A DNA stretch of 64,000 bases from Pseudocercospora fijiensis CIRAD86 (GCF_000340215.1 NW_006921537.1:3331685-3395684), one strand, 5' to 3'; counted from the stretch's first letter, positions 11,601-24,971 are shown. The notes: generated by a model from the sequence alone, not told the origin. Translations and numbers: made by a program.

Positions 11601-13538
11601 GCTAACAACCTTTACCGAGGAAAGGAACATCCTTCCTAAAGGCTAGATAGGAGGAAGAAAGAAGAGGTTAACACTAATAGCTATAGAACTAATTATAGAA
11701 CAGATCAAGTATATCTAGTACTATAGTTAGAACTAGGTAGCAACCCTCCTCTCCCTTAATATCTTAGGAGCCTTTAACAATATCTCCTATAATAGGCTCC
11801 TATATATACTTAAACAGAAAGCTATACTAAACTAGATAGTCTAATTTATCTAGTCCTTCCTATAGGAAAGATTAACATAGCTTATTCTAGGCAAATTCAA
11901 ATTAGACCCAATACTAACTAAAAAGGGAATCCCCTAAGGATTAATACTCTCCCTAATCCTCTTCCTAATCTTTATAGCAGACCTACTCCTACTCCTAGAA
12001 TTAAAAAACATATCAGTATTAGGGTTTGTAGATAATATAAACATCCTAGCCTAGTCTAAGACAACAGAAACCAACTATAAGATCCTAGAAGAAAAGCACT
12101 AGGAGTATAAAAAATAGGTAAGGAGGCATAGAGCAAAATTCGCCCTAGAAAAGTACTAGCTTATCCACTTTAGCAAGGCTAAATCAACCTACAATATAAA
12201 GCAATCAATCACTATCTAAGGCTTTAAAACCTAACTATTAGCAGAGCTTAGGGTACTAGGGATCTAGCTAGATCCAAAACTAAATTAGGGACTATAAGTA
12301 AAGAAGGCAAAGTAGAGGGTAGATACTAATATACAATCCATTAATAGGCTTATAGCCTCTATATAGGGGGCTATATTCGAGAAAGCTAAAGTTATGTATA
12401 AAGCAATTGTTAAGCTAGCAATACTATATAGAGCACAGATATAGACAGCCTAGGAGAAAACACTAAAGAGGATTGAGTAACTAGTTAGTAGGTCCTAAAC
12501 CTAAAGCCTAAAGAAAATCCTAGGAGCATACAAAACTATACTAACAAGGGTAGTAGAAATAGAATTAGGGATCCTACTAGTTAAACAATACTTCAAGGGA
12601 CTAAGACACTAATATATAGCAAAGACAATAGAATACCTAGCCTAATAGACTATCTAAAAGGCACTAGATAAGATAAAAGCCTAGTGTATTAGGACTAGGA
12701 GGCGAGATAGACTACAAATAACTCCCTAGAAAGTTAAAGACCTAGAGCAATATAGAGTCTTAACAAGAGAAATGCTAGAGAAAGAGCTTTAGGGACTAAA
12801 CGCAAGGCTAAAGGAAGACAAGCTAAAGGGAGAGAAACAAAGCCTAGCAGAATCAATTGCTAGACACCTATAGGAGCAGAAATAGAATAAAACACAAGTC
12901 AGACTAGGAACCCTAAAGGCACTAATCAAATTTAGTTAATACAACCACTAGCTCTATAAGGACCTAAATAGGGCCGAGGCAAGCCTAGCTATCTAAATTA
13001 GATCTAAACACATTAGACTCAGATCTTACCTATTTAGAAGAAACGTCCTAGGAATTGAAAACAGGGCTTACTAATATAGCTACTAATCTTAGAACCCTAA
13101 GTATATACTACTAGTCTACCTTTAATAGTTAGAAGGCAGAAGTAATTAGAGACTAAAAGCAATAGAAAGGGAATACGATAAGCTAATCTAGAGCAAAGAA
13201 GACCTAAAGAGGATAGTAAAGTAGATTATTAAATAGGGATTTATACAACAATTCGCACTAGTAAGGGAAACTAAGGAGTAGATAAGAAGGAGGGAAGAAG
13301 AGGGGGAAAGAAGGGTAGGGCAGTAGGCAAGGTAGTCAAAGGGTAACAACTATAATACTAGTATACCCTAGAGGAAGGAAAACAAGGAAACGAGGAAGAT
13401 TAACACTTATAAATAGGACAGGAGGGAGGTTTTTACCAACTAAGTTGGTTTCCTACCTAAAACAATATATAGAAACAGACCTGCATAGGCCGAAAGGCAC
13501 TACAACAGGCAAATGAAATATCTATCTATCTATCTATC
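8646..13538 (+). mobile_element. Full-length LINE (Tad-like non-LTR retrotransposon), RIP-inactivated
   Basis: Copies itself by target-primed reverse transcription in intact relatives. ORF1 remnant (about 8700-9780) ends with CCHC zinc knuckles (CFK..YY.HLAAKC, 9480-9540, then a second and third). The ORF2 remnant begins about 9960 with an AP-type endonuclease (QYNVNKSKDK, AIQEP, RDFN, LDLYF). It continues with a reverse transcriptase (about 11400-12300: LKAYRLIALLN, IPQGL, FVDNI) and a C-terminal Cys/His region whose cysteines are mostly tyrosines now. Many Trp and Gln codons are TAG or TAA. The 3' end is a (TATC)n tail instead of poly(A). A perfect 14-bp duplication, TATATATAACGCTA, flanks it at 8632-8645 and 13539-13552, which fixes both ends. 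Non-functional. Confidence 0.9.
13519..13538 (+). repeat. (TATC)n tail at the LINE 3' end
   Basis: About five TATC units directly before the downstream target-site duplication. Short tandem repeats of this kind replace poly(A) in several LINE clades. Confidence 0.8.
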
Positions 13539-13552
13539 TATATATAACGCTA

Positions 13553-15860
13553 TATATATATGTTTAATATATATAGAAATCGATAGATTAATAGATTATA
13601 TATATATATATAAAGAAGCGTATAAAGTATTATAACTATTAGACAGTTATATAGTATATATTAGTTATAATAGTATTAAAATTCTACCTCTACTAGAGCC
13701 CGCTATTGCCTATCCCTATTATACTTAGTTACTTTCGACTAGGAGAGCTATCTATACGCCTACGACCGCTATATAAATTAGCTAGTAAGAGGCTCTAGTA
13801 GTATATTACTAGATTGCCTAACTAGCCCGCTTCCTCCGCTTAGCCCTAATTACGGCTTGCCTTATCTAGTAGGTTTACTAAGGAACTACGGCTCTTCTAA
13901 GCTAAAGTACGTAACCTTGTATTAAGCTCTTTAATCGCTATAGTTATAATAACGCTATACTCGTCTCTAGTAAGGTCCTAGATCTTAGTAGTAATAGTAA
14001 GGCGGATAATATAGAACTAGCGTATAGCGAGTTTAACCTTCCGCTAGCGACCCCTAGTCTATTATTCTATAGCTACAATTAAAGGCCTATTAGTAGAGTC
14101 TTAGTACTATTTAATCTATAGCTCTTAGACTGTCTTACTATCTAGTATCTCGGTAAAAGTATAGTTACCTTACTAAGCTAGAGATAAAGATATAGCTAGC
14201 GCTAGCGCTAGCGGCGGCGGAAGATCTAGTAATATAGCCTATCCTATTAAGGCTTCTATAGCGTTACTAAGCGACTAATTAAGAGCCGCCTATAGCGGAT
14301 TAAAGTACTAGTAGCTACTAGTTTAAGCTAATAGTACCCCTACTAGATCTAATCTTATAAGCTTACTAAGACGAGCCTATAGCTCTTCTATAGGCGGCAA
14401 GTCGTCTATAATAGTAATACTGTAATACTATTATTAGGCATTCTAACGCTAGTAAGGCTAAATTAGCTAAAGGGCTTAGAAGTAGGCAGAGGCGTAGAAG
14501 GTCTAGTAGAAGGTCTAGTAGTACTAGTATAGAAGGCGCTTATAAAGTTAGGTAGCGGCAATTAAGCTATTAAGCGAGACTATAGTCTTAATGCCGCTAT
14601 AGCCCTTCGCTATAAGGCTAGTATAGCCTATATCTACTTATAAGAGGTATCTATAATAGCCTATATTTGCTATACTATTATATCGATAATACGACCTTCT
14701 ATAGTCTCGAAGCGTTAGCCGGTATAGTGCTACTACTCCCCTAGTATATATTATAACTAAGTAAGCGTATTCTTAACCGTACTAAGCTTACGAGACTACG
14801 TAGGTATAAGGCGCTATATCTCTATAGCTATCGGCTATATAGAATTAGGCTAAACCTCTTAAAGGACGTCCTTAGTAAATATAGTATATTCCTTAGTCTA
14901 AAATACCGCCTCTTGCTATATTAAGTACGCTAGACAGTACTAGCGGAGTTAGACCGAGTCTTAAAGCAATATAGTATATAGATAGCGTAGTAACTTAATA
15001 AAGTCGCCTATAGTAATATCTCTAATTCTCTATCTTTAATAGGCTTAGATAGGAAGTATTCTCTAGTCTACTAGTCTAGCTATAGAAGCACTATCTTCTA
15101 TAGTTCTTTAGGAGGTTTAAGTTTTAACTAACTAGCGTAGGAGATAGTAGGAGCCTCGTTACTTCTTAAAGCTAGTAAGGAGGCGGATTATTTTTAGTAG
15201 CAATTCGTCGAGGTATACGTTAGTAAGGGCGTCCGAATTCTAGTGCCCTATAATACGAAATTAGTATATATCTACTCTCGACTAGTTACCGCCGCTATCG
15301 AGGCCCTATAACCGTAAACCTAGTCCGATTAGTACGATTTTTAGACGAGGTAAGAGGGCTCGATATAGATATAGTCGGCTATATACTATTTATATTCTAG
15401 GTATATATAGTTATAGTATAGTAGGTAGTAGTCGGTCGTATAAAATCTCCGCTTTATATAATATAGTTTCTTAGCACTCGCGGAGGTCGATCGACTATTA
15501 ATCGAGACTTAGTCGAGCTATAGTCGGTAGCTAATCTACTTCTACCGAGCTATAGCTTCGTAATTTCCGAAGGTCGACGATATACTAGTATACTATATAT
15601 AGTAACTAGATCGATGCTAAATTAAAGGCTAAGCTTACTAATAGTATACTCGATAACCTCTTAAAATATAACTATAGTTAGTAGTAGCCTATATAGCTAG
15701 TAGATAGCAACCGGTTATCGTAGATCGGGCTTTAAAAGCTTCTAAATAGCAACTTAATCCAAGTCGAATTATAGCCTATTTATATAGTTTCCGACTATTA
15801 CCGTAGGGTTTCTAGCTATATAGCTATTTATATAGGCAAGCGAATATTCTAGAGGCTTTA
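13553..15860 (-). pseudogene. Unidentified RIP-destroyed reading frame, 3' portion
   Basis: On the minus strand one frame (codon first bases at plus coordinates congruent to 1 mod 3) stays open except for stops that mostly fit mutated Gln or Trp codons. It passes through FYKASRIFACLYK, KPYGNSRKLYK, LEAFKARSTITGC and SAKKLYYIKRRFYTTDYY, and reaches about 13680. When GypB and one copy of its CTTTA duplication are removed, it joins in frame to the stretch at 22866-24590. I recognise no domain: no reverse transcriptase, integrase, DDE or tyrosine-recombinase motif. Other frames are not clearly worse in places, so the exact frame is uncertain. It could be an unclassified transposon or a duplicated host gene killed by RIP. 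Confidence 0.4.
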
Positions 15861-16169
15861 TATAAGAAAATAGGTATATAGCAACGTATAGAACACCCTC
15901 TACTAATCGCCGTAGTAGAAAGTAGAACTAAACCGTGCCTTTCTAAAACAGGGCAGAGCGTTTACTATTAACTAGGCTTCGCCCGGCTAGTATATCCGCC
16001 GAGCCGGTCGACCGAGCAAATCTATACGAGTAGCTAGGCATCTCCGAACCTACGCTAAGTAGGCTCTACGCTAGCGGTCTAGCGCCGTAGTATACGTAAT
16101 AACATTGCATAATTGTTATATAGGATTGCTAAGGCAGGATAGGAGACTTTACTTACTTAGGTTCTTATA
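15861..16169 (-). repeat. GypB 3' LTR
   Basis: 309 bp, from tataagaaaatagg to ggttcttata; its partner at 22552-22860 has the same length and differs mainly by C/T and G/A transitions. Ends TA...TA fit RIP of TG...CA. Confidence 0.92.
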
Positions 16170-16727
16170 ATTATCTCCTTCCCCCGGTATAGCTATCCTA
16201 GCTATAGGGCAATATAGTAAATTATACTATTCTTACGCCCTGCGCTTTGTATACGCATCTCTCGCGTACCTGCTACGGTACTGCGGTTGCTATATACGTT
16301 ATATTTGTCTCGTAGTTGCTATTTGTTTTACAGACTTAAAGCGCGGCTGCTTCTAGTACTAACTAGAGATTACCTAAATTTCTAAGAACGCGGTAGCTAC
16401 GCGAGAACGCAAGCTATCCGAAAGCGAGGCGAGTATTTAAAGTATTCGAAGTTCGCTTAATAACTTCCTCTTTTTCTAAGCGCTCCGAATACTATCCGCC
16501 TACGCCCTATCTACTCGTATCTTACGCCCCCCTAGTATTACTTAAAAGTTTTTTCTTCTTTAATTATCTATCTAAAAAAAATATATTACTAGTATAGCTA
16601 CTCCTTCGCGTACCTTAGGTAAGCGCGCCGTAGGCGCTCTGCCCTCGATACCTACTACGCCGGTATAGCGCTTACTAAAAGTCCTAGAGGGCTATACCTA
16701 TTGCTTTAAGTATATAACGGCTAACGG

Positions 16728-17115
16728 TACGTTTTCTCGCTACTTACTACGCGTATACGCTTCGCAACTAACTCGCTTTAGTAGACCTAACTAAGGTTTG
16801 TATAGGCGGCAATATAGACCCCGCTACTAAGCGTAACTGCGATCGCTACTACAGCAGCTATTATACCTGTACTCCGCTTACGGCCCGCTCGCTCGTATCG
16901 CTACTAGCGCGTATTCGCACTATACGCGCTACGCGCGACCTTTACGACCTAGACGGCTACGACTCTATCGAGGAGTTAAACGAGGCCTTAGAGTTACTCT
17001 AGGCCGAGCTAGACTCTATAGTCGTACGTATATTCCTTATACGCTCCGCTTACGCTTCGTATACTAATCTCGATATTAGTTATCCTATCTACGCTCTACG
17101 TCTTTTATACTAATA
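16728..17115 (+). pseudogene. Possible antisense ORF remnant inside GypB
   Basis: Between the GypB chromodomain and its polypurine tract, a plus-strand frame, opposite to the element, runs about 130 codons with only two interruptions. It contains CIGGNIDPATKRNCDRYYSS and an acidic helix-like stretch, SIEELNEALELL. The spaced cysteines, allowing for Cys to Tyr changes by RIP, suggest a small zinc-binding protein. I cannot name it. It may be a captured gene, an accessory ORF or chance. Confidence 0.25.
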
Positions 17116-20100
17116 AGAATAAGGTAACTCTAGGCGGCAAAGCCCTAGCCCGTAAGGGGGCCGCTAGCGGGTCCCTTACGGACGTTAACCTCCTAGGTGC
17201 CCTCGAGTATATCGGTACTAACCTAGCTAGTTTAGTAGAGATCGGTCGTTAGGTATAGTTTTTCCTATAGCCTCGTTTTACTTACGCTTCGTATACTAAC
17301 TATACTAGAACCTCGCCTAGCGCGTTAGCGCTAAGGCTATCGCCGCCGTCGATGCCGCTATAGGCATTAAGGAGGAGGAAGAGGCTAAGGATTCTACGGA
17401 TAAGTAGAGTAGGCGGTCCGCCGTCGCCGCGCCTACGCGGCGCCTTCTTTATATATACTAGGCTAATAGGCCTTTTTTAGTAGCGAAACGAGCACGTATC
17501 TACTATTTTTTCTTAAGTTTTATTTTCTTTTGTTTTAATTACTGCCTACGCTTACGCTTCGCTTAAGCTTCGAACTCGTCTAACGCTATAGAATCTTTAA
17601 TATAAATAGCTAGCTCCTAAGTATTATATTCTTTAGGCTAACCTCGCTACTTAATAAGGTAGTACGCCTTCCGCTTCTTTATCTTCTTTACTACGATTGT
17701 TTCTACCTACTACTTATTACTTTTAGCGACGGGCATGCTTATTTTATACTCCTCGCTATCGCGCCTATACTAAGGCTTAAGGAGGGAAATATAGAAAACA
17801 TTATAGATCTTCGTACTTAACGGTAGTACTAGGCAGTACGCCTACGCTCCGACTACGTTAATAATACGGAAAGGCCCTATATACTTCGGGCTAAGTTTCT
17901 TCTTTAGGATATCTAAGCTAATGTTCTTTATCGATAGTAAGACTAAGTTACCTATACTATATGTCTTAGTAGTATAGTATATATTGTATTGCTTAGCCTA
18001 GTATTCTGCTGCTTTCTACTAGCGTTCTATAAGCGTTTTATATACTTGTCGTAGTCGTTCCGTAGCGTTAATAGCTACTAGTGCCCTTCCCTTAGTTAGC
18101 TCGTCCCGAGCTAGTAGCTTATTTGCGCTTAGTATTAAATTAGGATTGAAACTATAGAGCATTTTAAAGGGGCTTATACGTAATATAGGATAAACGCTAT
18201 TATTATAGGCGAACTCCGCCTAAGGCAATATTTTAGCCTAATTATCCTAATTCTTAGAGTAATAGTATCGAAGGTATTGCTTAAGGGTCTAATTCGCGCG
18301 TTCGGTTTGCCCGTCGGTCTAAGGGTAGAAGGCTATACTAAGCCTACGCTTTATATACGCTTCGAAGCAGAAGTCGCTCTAAAACTAGCTAGTAAATAAC
18401 GATCTACGATCGCTAACAATGCCTAATAGCACTCTAAAACGCTTAATTACCTCCCTTTAAAGGATATCTACGAGTTCTACCGCTATATACTTCTTCGTCG
18501 TTAGGATAAAGAGGCTTATCTTCGTATAGCGGTCGACTATTACAAGGATCGTAGTATATACGTAGATACCGAGCTTGCTCGGCGGGAGATCGGTAATAAA
18601 GTCTATCGTTAATTCTTGCTAAGGTCGGGTCGGTATAGGTAGAGTAGCGAGCTCGCCGTATAGGCGATAGCGTTTCGCCTTCGACCGTTAATAGATTCTA
18701 TAGGTACAGATATAGGCCGCAATATCCTCGGCTATTTTCGGCTAGAAGTACTTTCGGCGTATTAGGTCTATAGTTTTAGCTATACCGAAGTATCTAGCTA
18801 AGGGGTCGTCGTAGTATATACATATTAGTTACGTATATAATACGTAGTCCTTAGGAATATATAGCGCATCGCTGTAATAGATAAGGTTACTATAACGTAA
18901 ATAGCTAGCTAGGAGGTTAGAACTACTTAAAGAGCCTAAGCTACCCGATAGTAAGCTTATCTCGTATAAGCCTCTTCCTCTCGCTTACTCTAACTATTAT
19001 AAGGTACGTACGAAACTAAGGATAATATTAGGCGTCGCGTAGTAGGGTCCGTCGTTACTAACGATAGTAGCCGCTACTCTTACGGGACTACTAATAAAGC
19101 CCTTGCGTTCCGCTAGCGTTATAGTAGCGTCTCGTATCCTAATATATATAATCGAGATACGATTTGCGATCGGCTCGATATTATCGGGTAGATCTAACTA
19201 TAGAGCTAGTTTCGACTACAATATAGGGAGAAGGTTATTCGCCGCCTACGACTCGCTTTTATAGTCGCTATATCGCGAAGGTATATCGGCTAGATTTCGC
19301 TTACTAGCCCGATATTTAATAGTAAAGTTAAAAGATATAAGGAAGGTTGCCTATCTTACCTACCTTCCGATAAGCTACTTTATCTTTATAAAGCCCTTAA
19401 GATTAGCGTAGTCGATAACTACGCAGGTTATATACTAGGCGCTATCGAGGTACGGGCGCTAATGCTTAAAGGACTCGATAACCGCTAGGAGCTCCTAATT
19501 ATAGGTCTTATAATTTATCTTAGCTAGGACTATTTTCCGTAACTAGAAAGCAATAGGGTGCTAATTCCTATCTTTACTCTATTATAATATAATCCCTACT
19601 AAGGCGAACGTAGAGGCATTAGTTTCGATATATAGGGGCTTCGTAGGATTATAGTATCGTAATATCGAGGCCGAGCTAAAGGCGGCCTTTAGCTAGCGGA
19701 ACGCTTGCTCCTCGCTTTCGCCCTACTAGACCTAACCTAGCTTCTAGCTATTTACGGCGCCTTTTAATAGGGCGGTTAGCGGTATAACAATTCGGGAGTA
19801 ATTTAGGATAAACCTCCGATAGAAGTTATAGAATCTAAGGAAGGATTAAACCTCCTTTAGCGTTAATAGGCGAGGCTACTCGGTAATAGCGTTTACCTTG
19901 CGCTAATCTATCGATACGCCTTTAGTACTAACGATAAACCCGAGGAATTCGACTTCTTTCTTCTAGAAGGAACATTTCTTCCTATTCGTATATAAGGCGA
20001 ACTTCCGGAGCCGCGTAAGGATAGCGCGTACGTCTCGTACGTAGTCCTCTCGCATTTTGCTATAGATAAGAATATCGTTAAGGTAGACGATATAGCAAAT

Positions 20101-22551
20101 GTTAATAAGGCTAGCTAATGCCCTATTAATATATCCTTAGAACGTAGTAGGAGCATTAGTAAGCCTAAAAGGCATTACCTTATACTCGAAGTGCCTATAC
20201 CGCGTACGGAACGCAGTCTTCTACTCGTCGCCTCGCTTAATATAGATACGATAATACGTATCCTATAGGTCTAAGGACGTATACTATTCGGCGTCCTTAA
20301 GCCTATTAAGCGTTTCGCTAATAAGGGGTAGGGGGTAACGATTTTTAATAGTAATCTCGTTTAGCCTCCTATAATCGACGTAGAGTCTTAGACTACTATC
20401 CTTCTTTAGTACGAATAGGATCGGCGTACCCGCCTCGCTTATACTAAGCTAGATCTAATTATTCTCTAAGGCTAAGCTTAGGTAATTTTAAAGGTCGCTA
20501 AGCTCTCTTCCTAAAGAATAGTAGAGAGGTTTATATAGCGGCTTCGTTCCGGGGATTAGGTCGATCGTATACTCTACGTCTTCGGGGAGCTTACGTCGCG
20601 CTTTAGGCGTTATAGTAAAGACGTCTTCGAAGTCTTTAAATTCTTCTAGCAAGGAGGAACTCTTAGCGATATCGCGGAGCTAGCGAACGCTAATCGTATA
20701 TACGTATAGAGCGTTATATATATCCTTCTAGAATTCCTATAGTTCCCGTATACGTATCGTACGCGCTACGGCTTCGTTCCTATAGGTTTAGGCATTCGTT
20801 AAGCTATCGACGATTACCTTTTAATCGCGCCTCTAAGGCCTACTAAGAATAATATTAGGGAGGGGCATCTCGAAAGCGTAGAACACTCCGGTAGTAATAC
20901 GTTCTTAGCCTATAGAGTCGGCGATCTATAAGCGTAAATAATACGCTCCGTAGTAGTATCCTCGGTCGCCCTAGAAACTATTAGCACTAGGTAGTACGGT
21001 ATTAACAATCCGCTAAGGCTAGTATCGTAGAACGAATTCTTAAGATACTATATTAATGTTAGTAGCATTATCTAATAAGCATTCGACGGACACTTCCTCT
21101 TCTTACGTAACAATTACTCCTCGTACGCGTCCCGTAGGTACTACTACTACTAAGCTACTTAGTTAAGATTCCGTACCTATCTCTAGCTCTTAGGAGGTGC
21201 CTTATCTTTTCCCTTAGCCTTCGAGTCGTTCTTCTTTTCTTTAGCGTTAGCGGCTACCTTACGTACCGTAGGGTTATCGTCTTTCTAGAGATAGCGGTTC
21301 GGGTACGCGTTCTTATAATAGCCTTTCTAGCGATAGCTATAATATTCGACCTTGCTAATATTATATCCGCCTTACGAGTTATCGCCCTTCGTATACTTTC
21401 CGCCTGCGCTACAGTCGCGATTTAACTACTACTTACGGGCCTAACTATTAGATCGACGCTTCTTACCTTTACTGCCTCCGGTTTTATCGTAGTTACGATC
21501 CTTACGTTTACTAGACGGCTTATTAGGGGTCTCGATACGCGTCGTAAGCTCTACGAGTTCGTAACGCGTCGTTAGTACCGTATAGTATTTAATAATCGCG
21601 CTACGAATCGCCGGCTAGAGTTTATCGAGGAGATAGCGGATCCTATACTCCTCGCTATAGTCGCTAAGTTAATCTTCGAGCACTACGAGCTTAAGGGTAA
21701 AGCTTTAGACTAACTGTCCCTTACGCTAATAGGCTGCCTTATACTCGAGGGTTACGTCTAGTATACGGTTTATAGGGTCCCCGACGTAGTCCCGATAGAA
21801 GGTTTTAAAGTCCTAGTAGGTATAATTTTATAGGTCCTTAAGGCTGTTTTTATTGTACTATCGCTCCTACGTATCGCCTACGAGGTATATAATACTATAA
21901 AGTACCTTGCTTTCGTCCGTATAATAGGTAGCTCCGGATAGTATAAAGGTAATAGAAAGTTCTCGAAGGAATCGCCTCGACTCCTTAATTATATCGCCTT
22001 TAAAGGGCTTAGGCTCCTTTAAGCGAGGCTTAATAGCCGCAAGACTAGCGACTACGTAGCTTATACTAGGTATAGTAGCTACGCTTAGCGTACTTCCGGA
22101 AAGAGGTAGTCGATACGAGACAGATTTAGCTCTCTAAGATTTAGGCCTCTAAATCGACTCGTTAGCTAATTCTTCCTTATTCTCGTTCTCGTCGTCGCCT
22201 AGGGGTAGGGTTATCGTAAGACCCTCGCCGGTAGTACCGCTACTCGGAGCTAGCGCATCGCCGGCGTCCCTAAGGGTACGAAGACGCGTATTCTCTCGCT
22301 TAGCTTCTTAAGCCTATACTTCTAGCCTAAGCACTTCTTACTTAGCTAGAAATCGTTCGAGCTATAGGCGGGTCGCTTCTCGGCGCGCCTAATATTCGGC
22401 TTCGTCTTATTATATTGCCGCGTCGTTTTCTAATACTATCGGCGCTCCTAGGGTATTATTCTACGCGTTTCCCGCGCCCGGCGTATTTAGATCGCTTGCG
22501 TTTATCTTTTAGGGTTCTATAGGCTACTAGAAAGGATAGACAGTTTAGAAT

Positions 22552-22860
22552 TATAAGAAAATAGGTATATAGCAACGTATAGAATACCCTCTACTAATTG
22601 CCGTAGTAGAAAGTAGAACTAAACCGTGCCTTTCTAAAATAGGGCAGAGCGTTTACTATTAACTAGGCTTCGCCTAGCTAGTATATCTACTAAGCCGGTC
22701 GACCGAGTAAATCTATACGAGTAGCCGGGCATCTCCGAACCTACGCTAAGTAGGCTCTACGCTAGCGGTCTAGCGTCGTAGTGCACGTAATAACATTACA
22801 TAATTGTTATATAGGATTGCTAAGGTAGGATAGGAGACTTTACTTGCTTAGGTTCTTATA
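22552..22860 (-). repeat. GypB 5' LTR
   Basis: 309-bp partner of 15861-16169, directly followed by the CTTTA target-site duplication at 22861-22865. Confidence 0.92.
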
Positions 22861-22865
22861 CTTTA

Positions 22866-24590
22866 TAGAACTATTAGAATAACCGCTTACTAGGCGGCCG
22901 GCTCCTTTCGAGGCGTGCCGCGTATGCCCTCTACTACTCTACTAGGCCTAGAATAGTCTATATTCTATTAATATAGTATACTTACCTACTAAATATATCT
23001 AGTAGCAAGTCGTACGGTCTCGTACCGAGTGCCTCTACTAGTCTTATTAGAGCTACTCTAACTATATACGTAACCTTTATAGACTTAGTGCTAAGCGCTA
23101 GAAAGAGTGCCTTTATCTACCTATATTATTAACCTTATAGTATAGGCTTTGCTAGTAGCGCTAGATTAGTAGAAAATGTCTTAGTCTCGTACTAATTATC
23201 CTTTTTCGAGAAGTTAGGTAGTACTTTCTACGGCTAGTATACGTACTAGCGGCAGAAGAACTAGGTTATAAAGGTACTAACTAGACACTTCCGTACCTCC
23301 CTATTACGTATATAGCCTATATACTTAGCTCGGTTAAACTTAGTAGACGTCTTCGTATATACTATACTAAAGACGGTAATAACTTAAAGTAGTCCTATAA
23401 GCCCTTATTAGGTAGTAGCTTTAGTATAGGATTATATAGATCCCCTTTACGTATATTATCGCTACTTAATATACTATAGTGCTATATAGTAAAGTCGTAG
23501 AGGTTTTTTATCCGAGCGAAGCCGGATATTTCTAGGCCGTAGTTAGAGTATTTAAGGAGCTTACGACGAGGATACGGAAACGGAGGTCTAGAAATATTAG
23601 GCTAGTAGCGGAAAATAGTCGGATCTGCCTTCCTATAATATTAATAAAGCGCTATAGATACGTATATTATTCGCTATAGGTACCTATATTAGTTAGTAGC
23701 CCGGGGGTTTAGTCTAAAGAACCGCTACTATAAAGTTAATCGAGCCCTCTTATTAGTAGAAATTAAAAACAAGTATTAGCCTTAGGCTATAAATACGTGC
23801 TCTTTATATTACTTTCTAATAATAAAGGACATTACGCGTTAATAATAGTACGATAGCGCCGCATCTATATACGCGTATATACGATAATAACGAGTCTATA
23901 AACGAGTCCGTAATCTCGTATATACGATAAGATTAGTCGCGTACGATATAACGCCTATACTCGTACTCGTACTTGTACTCGTACTAGCGCCGTATCGAAG
24001 ACTAGTACTTAGGTAGGCCGCCGACCTGTTTTACGCTACTCGCCTTAGCTTCGCCTAGCTATTCTAACTTATACCGCAGGTTTATAGATACTTTATATTC
24101 CTCTAGGTCTTATTACTAAATTCGCTATTCTAGAGGGAGTTAATAATCTGTACGTACCTACTAGTATTATTTATAAAAGATAGGCGATTATTACTAGTAC
24201 TATACTATAGTCGTAGAAATTCCTAATACTATACTAATACTCTTTAAACCTCTCGGTAGTAAAGAGGTCCCCTAGTACTAAAGAACGAATTTCCGCTATA
24301 TAATAGTAGTTAGTAGCTAGTTAGTTAGTAGTTAGAATATAATACGAAACGCGTAGTTTATTAGTATAGAAGTACGAGTATTACTAGCGGAAATTGTAGC
24401 TAAAGGGTAAGGTTTAGGCTTTAGCGGCTTAATCTCCCTATATCTACCTAGAGATAGATATCTAGGGTTTCGTTAGATACTTTTCCCTACTATTTGCTAG
24501 GCGAGGGGCGGATAGATAAATTAATATCTCGTACGAGAGCTACACCCTCTTTTAGGAAGCGAGTAACAGTAGCGTCCGCCGCCCGAGTAG
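22866..24590 (-). pseudogene. Unidentified RIP-destroyed reading frame, 5' portion
   Basis: The other side of the GypB insertion. On the minus strand the frame reads through RNREVRKCLVSTFIT, KVLPNFSKKDN, VKALFLALSTKSIKVTYIV and VEALGTRPYDLLLDIFSR, and enters the 13553-15860 part after removal of GypB. Stops are mostly TAG or TAA, as expected from RIP of Gln and Trp codons. The family is not recognised. The right edge, where composition returns to normal, is about 24590-24620, and I found no inverted repeats or duplication there. Confidence 0.4.
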
Positions 24591-24971
24591 TAAATTTTAG
24601 CTTGAAATGGATCTAATCTGCTTCTCGTATTGGATAAAACAGCCTTGTACATAGCCCTGCGATGCGTCCTTCGTTGGCGCCATCCGCACGCCAAAGGGAC
24701 GAATTGCAAGAGGCGCTAGAATTACGAAAGGCTGACTGCACATCATCACACTGCCCAGACGCCCTGCTCGTCGCGAGGCCGCCAGCGCGTATTCCAAGGT
24801 AGTTCTAGGTCTTTGCGTTGGCGCTTGCACATGAGGCGTCTCGCCCATGATCGGGCGCGAGGCTGTCTCATGTCGAAGGCAACACGATGCGTCGCTAAGT
24901 GTTGAAAAGTGTTGAACTGTGCGCCCACCTGCCACCGTGCAGCTAAATTCTGCAATCCCGCGACAGATGCC
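24591..24971. other. Upstream region of the CorA-like gene
   Basis: About 380 bp of normal composition between the RIP block and the CorA-like start. I see no coding sequence. It must hold that gene's promoter, so the promoter is compressed against RIP-mutated DNA. Confidence 0.5.

Larger units (their letters stand above)
15861..22860 (-). mobile_element. GypB: full-length Ty3/Gypsy chromovirus, RIP-inactivated
   Basis: A complete 7.0-kb LTR retrotransposon on the minus strand. LTRs of 309 bp each (15861-16169, 22552-22860) are flanked by the 5-bp duplication CTTTA (15856-15860, 22861-22865). A polypurine tract (gggggaaggaga on the minus strand, about 16173-16187) adjoins the left LTR, so the left LTR is the 3' one. 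Reading right to left: gag region (about 22500-21200); reverse transcriptase (about 20500-20000, with [20 protein letters not shown] and YLNDILIYS in place of YLDD); integrase (about 19000-17900); and an integrase-linked chromodomain (about 17720-17570, KRKAYYLIKWRG). Stops occur throughout. An extra 1.4 kb lies between the chromodomain and the polypurine tract. Confidence 0.92.

Noticed and set aside
13690..14200. GCR1_C/Crypton-like pattern (ELWIKW...WRK) in one minus-strand frame
   Set aside because: It needs several stops read as Trp, and lies in a different frame from the one that is continuous across GypB; too weak to call a Crypton.
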